The notes under the pieces are model-generated. The model was not told where the DNA came from and searched no databases. It saw nothing but the letters and a program-made list of their open reading frames with translations. A stretch of DNA of 21,328 nt from JBBRLG01 sp038231495 (GTDB taxonomy: Bacteria; Planctomycetota; Planctomycetia; Gemmatales; Gemmataceae): positions 1 through 21,328 of the forward strand of contig JBBRLG010000049.1 in the NCBI GenBank assembly GCA_038231495.1, written 5' to 3'. Position numbers and translations under genes: made by a program. How positions within the stretch are numbered: position 1 is the first letter of the stretch; the number at the start of each line of letters is the position of its first letter. Of the stretch, positions 1 through 6,300 are shown piece after piece.

Positions 1-147
1 GGTTCCGCCCGAGGTCGCCGGAGGAGGAGAAAACGCGTCGGGAAAAACGAAGTCCGCGTCGGCCCGTGGCCCGCGGTGCGCGCCGACAGTCCGCAGGCCA
101 TAAGAAGATCACGTCATCCCGGAGGAAGTTCCTGGGGCGGCCTGCCC

Positions 148-615
148 TCAAGCGTACTTGGCATGGACCGCCACTGCCCGGTCGTCATCGGCCCGCAGCC
201 GCTCGGTCGATGCATCCGACTCGAACAGCCCCGGCGGCTCGATCCGGCCGTCCGCGACCCATGCCACCTCCACCCCCGACATCTCGACCACCCACGACAC
301 CCCGTGCTTCTCGGACCAGCGTGCGAGGGTCAGTAGGATGAACCGCGCGTCTTGGAACGCCATGAACTGATCGTCGTCGAACTCGACCTCGGCGGCGGCA
401 TCCTCGTCCTCGTCGTCCAGCACGTCATCGCCCAGCCCGCGGAACAGCTTGGTGTCCCCGACCACATGCTTGGGTTGCTCGCGGCTCTTAAAGAAGACGA
501 TGTTCTCACACCACCACGGCCGCCCCTTGTTCAGGCGCTTCGCGTCCGCCTCGATCGCCTTCCGCACATCGGCGGCGACCGGCTCCGTCGTGGTGTAGGT
601 CAGCGACAGACTCAC
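148..615 (-). CDS. Hypothetical protein, 155 aa, acidic middle
   Basis: I do not recognise this protein. The frame is open from 669, but I place the start at the GTG at 615-613. It has an AGAGGG ribosome-binding site six bases upstream, and the 18 residues before it (rich in Arg and Pro) look like translated leader. The protein begins VSLSLTYTTTEP, has a Trp-Trp-Cys patch near residue 33 and a strongly acidic run (DVLDDEDEDAAAEVEFDDD) near residues 62-80, and ends in a mixed alpha/beta-looking segment. There is no signal peptide or membrane helix, so it is probably cytoplasmic. It stands alone: the neighbour on the other side of its promoter region is the broken integrase on the opposite strand. 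The clean codon pattern and ribosome-binding site make it likely to be real, but its function is unknown. Confidence 0.6.
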   Translation of the reverse strand: MSLSLTYTTTEPVAADVRKAIEADAKRLNKGRPWWCENIVFFKSREQPKHVVGDTKLFRGLGDDVLDDEDEDAAAEVEFDDDQFMAFQDARFILLTLARWSEKHGVSWVVEMSGVEVAWVADGRIEPPGLFESDASTERLRADDDRAVAVHAKYA

Positions 616-660
616 CGAGTACCCTCTGGGCCGAACTTGTTTATCGCGCGCCGGACGGCG

Positions 661-720
661 CGCTAGCAAGGCATTGCGCGCGACAGCAAGGCCCCGCGCG
701 CTCTAGCAAGGACATTGGAT
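661..720. repeat. Three 20-bp tandem repeats with AGCAAGG core
   Basis: Three consecutive 20-base units (661-680, 681-700, 701-720) each carry AGCAAGG at the same offset (665, 685, 705), mostly followed by a GCGCG-rich part. Units 1 and 3 also share TAGCAAGG and a CATTG. The block lies between the start of the minus-strand hypothetical gene (615) and the integrase remnant on the plus strand. It could hold operators for either gene, or be a simple repeat. The exact 20-base spacing, about two helical turns, is seen directly; a regulatory role is inference. Confidence 0.5.
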
Positions 721-721
721 C

Positions 722-1375
722 ATGACCTGGGCTCTTCGTCAACTTTCTCTCGCCTCGAGAATCGCAGAAAAATTTCGCTGCCGTCGCCGAGTGTTCGCGC
801 GTACACTCGGCGGAAGTTTGGCGACCCAAACCCTCGGGAGGACCAACAGGTCCCGCGATTCTTTCTTGCCGAACCCGGTGCCTCAGACGCCGCGATTCCT
901 CGATCAACTGCGCCAAGCTGCTCTCGATCGCTTCGGGCGACCGAAACCAGGCGAGCGTTTTGTCGAGTGGACTCGGCGATTTATCCTGTTTCACGACAAG
1001 CGACATCCGCGCGGCATGGGAGCGGACGAAGTTCATCGATTCTTCGATCATGTCGCACGGAGCGCGAAGGCCCCCCTGGGCAGCCTCGAACTCGCTCACG
1101 AGGCACTCACCTTTCTCTATAGGGAGTTCCTGCGGCTCGACATCGGCGAACTCTCGATCCCCGAACCGCCGCGCTTGCTCGATCGTTTAAGGTGGGCGAT
1201 TCGCGTGAGGCACTTGTCGCCGCGTACGGAATCCTGCTACGTCCTTTGGGCGGAGCGGTTCATTCGGTTTCATGGGCTGCGGCATCCGAACACGATGGGT
1301 GGGGCGGAGATCGAAATGTTTCTCACGAATCTGGCGGTCGAGGGGCATGTCGCCGCCAGCACGCAGAATCAGGCG
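722..1375 (+). pseudogene. Integron-type tyrosine recombinase, 5' fragment
   Basis: This is the N-terminal part of an IntI-like site-specific tyrosine recombinase. The second half (about 1172-1375) reads like the SAM-like core-binding domain of integron integrases: RLLDRLRWAIRVRHLS, then WAERFIRFHGLRHP, then FLTNLAVEGHVAASTQNQA. An earlier copy of the same domain lies at 893-1057 (RFLDQLRQAALDRFG, WTRRFILFHDKRHP), so the N-terminal domain is duplicated. Similarity stops abruptly at NQA (1373-1375), where a GGCAGTC heptamer array begins. The catalytic half with the R...HxxR...Y residues is missing, and the C-terminal tail reappears at 1923. The frame is open from 722, but residues 1-55 look non-coding, so the original start was probably near 870-890. 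It cannot be an active recombinase as it stands. Confidence 0.8.
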
Positions 1376-1430
1376 GCGGTAGGCAGTCGGCAGTCGGCAG
1401 TCGGCAGTCGGCAGTCGGCAGCAGGCCGGT
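1375..1430 (+). repeat. Left heptamer array (GGCAGTC x5 plus variants)
   Basis: Eight heptamers in unbroken phase: one variant (GGCGGTA, 1375-1381), five perfect GGCAGTC units (1382-1416), then GGCAGCA and GGCCGGT. Variants lie only at the edges, as in arrays that expand from the centre. A 7-base unit is read in all three frames; here it yields an Ala-Val-Gly-Ser-Arg-Gln-Ser pattern fused to the truncated integrase. Confidence 0.9.
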
Positions 1431-1458
1431 GTAATTCTTCATGTGGAGCGGTGAGGAC

Positions 1459-1827
1459 ATGTCGCACGGTTTCAAAGATTTGAGAGTGTACCAACTGGCC
1501 TACCGGCTGGCGATGAGGATCTTCCACGAGTCAAAAGTGTTTCCGCCCCAGGAGAGGTACGCCCTGACGGATCAAATGCGGCGTTCCTCGCGGAGCGTCA
1601 CTTCGAACCTTGCCGAGGGCTATCGCAAACGCCAATACCCCAACGCCTTCGTCAGCAAGCTGTCCGATGCCGACGGGGAGGGAGCGGAGACGCAGGTCTG
1701 GATCGATTACGCACGAGATTGCGGTTACTGGTCGAATGAATTGAGCCAAGAGTTGACTCTCGGCTATGAGGAAGTGGGCAGGATGCTTGGTGGAATGATA
1801 GCACACCCTGAAAAGTTCTCTATTTGA
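1459..1827 (+). CDS. Four-helix-bundle protein (S23/IVP type, TIGR02436-like)
   Basis: This 122-residue protein has the typical length and pattern of the four-helix-bundle family related to 23S rRNA intervening-sequence proteins and to Avd of diversity-generating retroelements. It opens with SHGFKDLRVYQLAYRLAM, has the central segment TDQMRRSSRSVTSNLAEGYRK, where the family has its conserved basic face and AEG(Y/F) motif, and ends with a long helix, GYEEVGRMLGGMIAHPEKF. No catalytic residues are expected; basic members bind nucleic acid. I chose the ATG at 1459 because family members start a few residues before F-x-D-L-x-V; GAGG lies only two bases upstream. An ATG at 1441 would add six residues. 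The gene sits alone between inverted heptamer arrays inside a broken integrase. No reverse transcriptase or 23S rRNA is nearby. Confidence 0.85.
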   Translation: MSHGFKDLRVYQLAYRLAMRIFHESKVFPPQERYALTDQMRRSSRSVTSNLAEGYRKRQYPNAFVSKLSDADGEGAETQVWIDYARDCGYWSNELSQELTLGYEEVGRMLGGMIAHPEKFSI

Positions 1828-1836
1828 GACTCTGCC

Positions 1837-1920
1837 AACAGGCGACAGGCGACAGGCGACCGCCGATTGCCGACTGCCGACTGCCGACTGCCGACTGCCG
1901 ACTGCCGACTGCCGACTGCC
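1837..1920 (+). repeat. Right heptamer array (GACTGCC x7 plus variants)
   Basis: Twelve heptamers in one phase: AACAGGC, GACAGGC, GACAGGC, GACCGCC, GATTGCC, then seven perfect GACTGCC (1872-1920). The perfect units are the reverse complement of the left array. Variation rises toward the gene and the array stops sharply at the integrase tail, so the outer edge looks youngest. Confidence 0.9.
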
Positions 1921-1922
1921 GA

Positions 1923-2072
1923 GTCGCGCGCAAGGGGGTGATCGGCGTGACCAGCCCGCTCGACCTTCTTGACAACGTGAATGCCGACGGCGTCCAAGCG
2001 GCCATCGAGGCCACGCGGGCGCTGGACCAGCCGCAGCAACGGGACCAATCGGCGTCAGTTCATTTTTTATGA
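1923..2072 (+). pseudogene. Integron-type integrase, 3' fragment
   Basis: The segment encodes RKGVIGVTSPLDLLDNVNA and continues to a TGA at 2070-2072. GVxSPLD near the very end of the protein is a hallmark of integron integrases, which usually read NRG(G)xGVxSPLD after the catalytic tyrosine. It is therefore the C-terminal tail of the recombinase begun at 722, now in another frame. Roughly 220-230 residues carrying the catalytic site are absent between the two fragments. The match was made by eye to the family pattern, so it needs an alignment. Confidence 0.7.
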
Positions 2073-2076
2073 CCGC

Positions 2077-2280
2077 TGAGGGCTTTGCACAAAACCCTTG
2101 TTGGCGGCCAACCCGTCACCCTGCTCGTGGGGCGTGGCGGTGTGGCGGACTCAGGGTCAGCGGCAGCAAAGGGCTGTCATTGGGAGCCCATTGGCGTTGA
2201 TTCTGAGTCCGCCACCGTTGGCGGACTGAGGCGGCGTTGGCGGACTGGGATCGGCGACACGACTTTTTGTGCAAGGCTCA
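2077..2280. mobile_element. Possible MITE with TGAG..TTGCACAAAA ends
   Basis: The left end reads TGAGGGCTTTGCACAAAA (2077-2094) and the right end, on the other strand, TGAGCCTTGCACAAAAA (2280-2264). The two match as imperfect terminal inverted repeats about 200 bases apart. The interior has GGCGGACT three times and an inverted GAGTCCGCC, but no open frame. This size and form suggest a non-autonomous element moved by a transposase elsewhere in the genome. No target duplication is obvious. Confidence 0.45.
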
Positions 2281-2332
2281 TACGGGATGAGCCCGCAACC
2301 CCGTAAACCTCCCCCTTAAGTCCGTGCCATTC

Positions 2333-2381
2333 GTGTCAGGAACCTTTTTCGCTGTAAGACAGCGAAAAAGGTTCCTGACAC
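2333..2381 (+). terminator. Perfect 23-bp hairpin followed by T-run
   Basis: GTGTCAGGAACCTTTTTC begins a left arm of 23 bases that is perfectly repeated in reverse complement after a 3-base AAG loop. TTTTT follows at 2382-2386. As RNA from the plus strand it would be a strong intrinsic terminator. The TGTCAGGAACC core is also of the kind found in REP/RAYT-type dispersed palindromes, so it may be a mobile palindrome serving as terminator. There is no T-run on the minus strand. Confidence 0.6.
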
Positions 2382-2429
2382 TTTTTCCCCCTCTTTTGTC
2401 TCCTATGCCGCGGTTCTGAATTCGCCCGT

Positions 2430-3008
2430 TCAGGTCATTCGCGTAGCATTTTGGGAAGCGCTAACTCCCCCCAGCTCAGCGGGCGTCGCCCGATCTGAAG
2501 ACAGCCGATTTCCTCCGCTGTCTGGCCCATAGACCAAGGACGGCCCGGCCGGATCCCCCCGCAACTGGAGGCGCTCCGGGGAACTGGCCTCAATAACCAG
2601 CCGCTCGACCCGGAGCCGCCTGATCCCCATCCAGTCGTCGAAGCGGGTTGCCATGCCAGCGTACGGCCGGGACTCGCAATCGACAACCAGAACATTGCCC
2701 TCGACCCACCATTTCCCGGCGATGGTCGTGTTTCCCACTTGATTTCCATCGGGCCCGAACACGCCCATCCGGACGGAGCGGTCCTCGCCGTACTCGACGA
2801 CATGCAATCCGTCGTCCGGGGCGGTCAGCGTGACAGGGCGGGACCAGCGGCCGACCACCGCGCGTTCCGCGTCCGTGAGCCGGACGAACCGATACCACGC
2901 GATGGTAGCGCCGATCCCGAGCAGGAGGATCGCTGTCAGCGCAATGGCCGTTCGCCTCTGCTTCAATTGCTGACGCATCCGAGTCAATTGTTGACGCATC
3001 CCACGCAT
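2430..3008 (-). CDS. Hypothetical membrane-anchored protein, 192 aa
   Basis: I do not recognise the family. A very basic N-terminus (MRGMRQQLTRMRQQLKQRR) is followed by one hydrophobic helix at about residues 20-42 (TAIALTAILLLGIGATIAW). The rest would face outside the cytoplasm. This part reads LTDAERAVVGRWSRPVTL, then a beta-rich stretch with GKWWVEGNVLVVDCE. The pattern 'GxW ... GKWWVEGNVLVVD' recalls lipocalin-like or other small beta-barrel domains seen in planctomycete secreted proteins, but this is only a resemblance. No clear ribosome-binding site decides the ATG at 3008. The gene has no close partner; upstream is the decayed heptamer array and the divergent mfd gene. Confidence 0.6.
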   Translation of the reverse strand: MRGMRQQLTRMRQQLKQRRTAIALTAILLLGIGATIAWYRFVRLTDAERAVVGRWSRPVTLTAPDDGLHVVEYGEDRSVRMGVFGPDGNQVGNTTIAGKWWVEGNVLVVDCESRPYAGMATRFDDWMGIRRLRVERLVIEASSPERLQLRGDPAGPSLVYGPDSGGNRLSSDRATPAELGGVSASQNATRMT

Positions 3009-3034
3009 CTCCCCAGTTCGCCTAACATGCGATT

Positions 3035-3107
3035 AGTCGGCTTTTGACAGCCGACTTGCATTGCCAACTGCCGACAAGCACTGCAGATTTGCCGACTGGC
3101 GATGCGG
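3035..3107. repeat. Degenerate GACTGCC-type heptamer array with hairpin
   Basis: From 3046 the sequence can be read as GACAGCC, GACTTGC, ATTGCCA, ACTGCC, GACAAGC, ACTGCAG, ATTTGCC, GACTGGC, GATGCGG. These are eight 7-base units and one 6-base unit resembling the right array at 1837-1920. AGTCGGCT (3035-3042) and AGCCGACT (3049-3056) form an 8-bp stem. It looks like an older, decayed copy of the same repeat family, with no gene attached. Confidence 0.5.
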
Positions 3108-3311
3108 TCCCGCTTCCCAGTCGGGCGCATTGTAACCCCCTTCTCGCACCATGGTCAAGGAACAGGATAAATCTGGTGGCACTGGTCTTTGCCATTTGAG
3201 GGTTCGCCGAATGGAACTCCGGGGATGAAGCTTTTCGACCGGAATGGTCGTATCGGACAAAAAAGGAAAATAGAAGTGGCGAGGCAGCTCGCAGTGCAAG
3301 GCCCGTCCGCC

Positions 3312-3341
3312 TTCCAATCTCTTCACCCGACTCGTTAGAAT
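3312..3341 (+). promoter_or_regulatory. Candidate promoter of mfd
   Basis: TAGAAT (3336-3341) differs from the -10 consensus at one base. TTCCAA (3312-3317), 18 bases upstream, is a weak -35. The mfd start follows about 20 bases later with the strong site GGAGGAGGG (3346-3354), so the leader would be very short. This is a guess from sequence only. Confidence 0.3.
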
Positions 3342-3359
3342 GGCCGGAGGAGGGAATCC

Positions 3360-6300
3360 ATGCCGGAAGTGTCGTCACCCGCCTTCGATCAGCTCACCGA
3401 CCTCGCGCGCGCCGTGCAGTCCGTCGAAGGCTTTGGTGCCGTCCTCGACGCCCTCCGGCACGGGCGCAGCGCCACCGTCGATGGCGCGTGGGGGTCCTCC
3501 GCCGCGCTGGCCGTCGCCGCCCTGACGGCCCATGCGCCACGCAGCGTGCTCGTCGTCATCGCCCACCCGCGCGACGTGGACGGCTGGCTCGGCGACTTGC
3601 AAAGCTTTGCAGGATTACGGCCCACCCTATTCCCCGCCTGGGACAACCAGCCTACCAAGGGCGGCGCGTTCGACGAGGTTGCCGGGCAGCGGTTGCGCCT
3701 GCTCCGCCAACTCGACTCCGGCGAACCGCCGCGACTGCTTCTGGCCACCATTCAAGCACTCATCCAGCCCGTGCCGGACCGCGCCGCCTTCGTGAAAAAT
3801 CGGCGCGGGTTGCGCGTGGGGTCGGCGTACGACCCCGAGGAAATCGCGGCCTGGCTTGTGGATCACGGCTACCGCCACACCGAAGCGGTCGAGTTGCCCG
3901 GCGAGTTTTCGCGGCGCGGCGGCATCCTCGACGTGTTTTCGCCCGACGCCGAGACGCCCTACCGCGTCGAGTTCTTCGGCGACGAGATCGACTCCCTTCG
4001 CCAGTTCGCGCCGGACACGCAGCGCAGCCTCGGCAACGTCGAGGCCGTCGAGTTGACCGGCCTCGTGCAAGGGACCACGGCTAACGACGGCCCTCCGCCG
4101 GCGAACGACCACCTGTGCGACTACTTGCCGTCCGATGCCTGGACGGTGCTGGTCGAATTGGAGGAGTTGCAGGAGCAGGGCAAGCACTATCACGAGCGCG
4201 TCGCCGACCGCACCGGGCTTTTCTCCGTGCAGGGCGTGTTCCAGCAACTGGTGCAGTTTCCGAGCGTGAAGGTGGCGGCGCTGCCGAGTCCGACGGTCGA
4301 GGCGGCATGTCAATTGCGCGTCGAATCGGTCGAGCGCTTCAGCGGCGAAGTCGCCAAGGTCCGCGACGAACTGGATGCGGTGGCGGTCAACGACACGGTG
4401 ATGATTGCGTGTCAGAACGAGGGCGAGTGCCAGCGCCTCGGCGAGGTGCTGGCTTTGGGCAAGCTGGCGGAGTCCGACCGGCTGCGCCTCGTCACCGGTC
4501 GGGTGCGCGCGGGCTTTCGGATGCTGCTCTGCAATGCCGCAAGCGGCAACGGATTCGTCCCCGCGCCTGGCAAGGGGAGGAAGGGCAGGAAGACAGAGGA
4601 AACCTTCCCTACGAATGTCGTCGTACTCGGTGGCCAAGAACTCTTTCACCGCGAGGAGGTGCGCATCGTCCAGCCGCGGCGTCGGCTGGAGTCGCGCGCC
4701 ATCGACAGCTTCCTCGACCTGAGCGAAGACGACCTCGTCGTCCACGTCAGCCACGGCATCGCTCGCTACCGGGGCATGCAACTGCTCGACAAGAACAGCA
4801 TCGGCGAAAAACCCAACCGCGGCGCGGCCGGCCACACCGAGGAACACTTGATCCTCGAATTCCGCGACGGCGTGCGCGTCTTCGTGCCGGCGACCAAGAT
4901 CGACCTGGTGCAGAAGTACGTCGGCGGCGCCAACACGCAGCCGGAGTTGTCGAAGTACGGCGGCACCGCCTGGCAGTACCGCAAGGACAAGGTGCAGCAG
5001 GCCGTCCTCGACCTGGCCAGCGACATGATCGGCTTGCAGGCGTTGCGCGAGGCCGAGCCGGGCACCGCCTACCCGGCCGACACCGAATGGCAAAAGGAGT
5101 TCGAGGCCGCCTTCCCCTACCAGGAGACGCCCGACCAGCTCACGTCGCTCGCGGAGATCAAAACCGACCTGGAACGGCCGCGGCCCATGGACCGCCTCCT
5201 GTGCGGCGACGTGGGTTATGGCAAGACCGAACTGGCCATCCGCGCCGCCTTCAAGACGATCGACAACGGCCGCCAGGTTGCCGTGCTGGTGCCCACGACG
5301 GTCCTCGCCGAGCAGCATTTTCGCACCTTCAGCCAGCGCCTGGCCGAATTCCCGTTCGCGGTCGAGTGCTTGAGCCGCTTCCGCACGACCGCCGAGCAGA
5401 AAGCCATCGTGGGCCGGCTGGCCAAGGGCGGCGTCGACATCGTGATCGGCACCCACCGCCTGGTCAGCGCCGACGTGCATTTCAAGGACCTCGGTTTGGT
5501 CATAATCGACGAGGAGCAGCGCTTCGGCGTCGAGCACAAGGAACGGCTCAAACGACTGCGGCAAAAGGTGGACGTGCTGACCATGACCGCGACGCCGATC
5601 CCGCGCACGCTGCACCTGTCGCTGCTCGGCATCCGCGACATTAGCAACCTCGAAACGCCGCCGCCGGACCGCCTGGCCATCGAGACCCGCATCGTCCGCT
5701 TCGACAAGCACCTGATCCGCAACGCCATCCTGCGCGAGTTGAACCGCGACGGGCAGGTGTATTTCGTCCATAACCGCGTGCAGAACATTCAGGAGATTGC
5801 CGAAAAGGTGCGGAGTATCGTGCCGGAGGCGCGCGTCGCAGTCATCCACGGGCAAATGTCGGAACACGAATTGGAAGCCGGCATGTTGCGTTTCGTCCGC
5901 CGGGAGGCCGACATCCTGGTGGCGACGACGATCATCGAGAGCGGCCTGGATATTCCGAACGCCAACACGATCTTCATCAACCAGGCGAACAACTACGGCC
6001 TGGCGGACTTGCACCAGCTGCGCGGCCGCGTGGGGCGGTATAAGCACCGGGCCTACGCTTACATGCTGCTGGACGGCGAGCGCATGGTAACGGAGACGGC
6101 TTCTCGGCGGCTCAAGGCGATTGAGGAGTTCACCGAACTGGGTGCGGGTTTCAAGATCGCGATGCGCGACCTGGAAATCCGCGGGGCCGGCAACATCCTG
6201 GGCACGCAACAGAGCGGTCACATTGCCGCGGTCGGGTACGAAATGTATTGCCAGCTGCTGGAAAACGCGGTGCGCGGCTTGAAGAACCAGCCGCTGCGGA

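Larger units (their letters stand above)
1375..1920 (+). mobile_element. Heptamer-bounded four-helix-bundle gene cassette
   Basis: A 546-base segment sits exactly between the two integrase remnants. Its left end is an array of GGCAGTC heptamers and its right end an array of GACTGCC heptamers, the reverse complement, so the arrays act as terminal inverted repeats. Between them is one gene, a four-helix-bundle protein of the S23/IVP type. The cassette could fold into a long stem in RNA or single-stranded DNA, with the gene in the loop. Family members are known from intervening sequences of 23S rRNA, where the gene also lies inside a stem. Mobility is inferred from the interrupted host gene; no target-site duplication can be named because about 0.7 kb of integrase is missing. 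Confidence 0.6.
2073..2429. other. Gene-free stretch with MITE-like element and palindrome
   Basis: This 357-base gap between the integrase tail and the convergent minus-strand gene has no convincing reading frame. It holds the MITE-like element (2077-2280) and a perfect 23-bp palindrome (2333-2381), listed separately. The short piece between them (2281-2332) has only a weak TACGGG/CCCGTA inverted repeat. No integron attC-type cassette array was recognised after the integrase. Confidence 0.6.
3009..3359. other. Divergent intergenic region with decayed heptamer array
   Basis: This 351-base gap lies between the start of the minus-strand membrane protein and mfd. It contains the degenerate heptamer array (3046-3107), an 8-bp hairpin (3035-3056) and the mfd promoter and ribosome-binding region near 3312-3354. 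Open frames crossing it on the minus strand run through the mfd start and have no recognisable content. Confidence 0.6.

Noticed and set aside
641..1099. Minus-strand open frame opposite the integrase fragment
   Set aside because: The plus strand has clear integrase similarity over most of it; the minus-strand product is low-complexity and unrecognised.
1459..1827. Diversity-generating retroelement accessory gene (avd)
   Set aside because: The fold family is related, but there is no reverse transcriptase, template repeat or variable-repeat target gene in the window.
1375..1920. CRISPR array
   Set aside because: The repeats are contiguous 7-base units without spacers, and no cas genes are present.
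2073..2332. Integron attC/attI sites next to the integrase
   Set aside because: No paired R/L simple sites with GTTRRRY-type cores could be made out; the symmetric parts are explained by the MITE-like ends and the palindrome.
3022..3378. Minus-strand open frame crossing the mfd start
   Set aside because: It is made of the decayed heptamer array, the leader and the mfd start; it has no recognisable content and conflicts with mfd signals.
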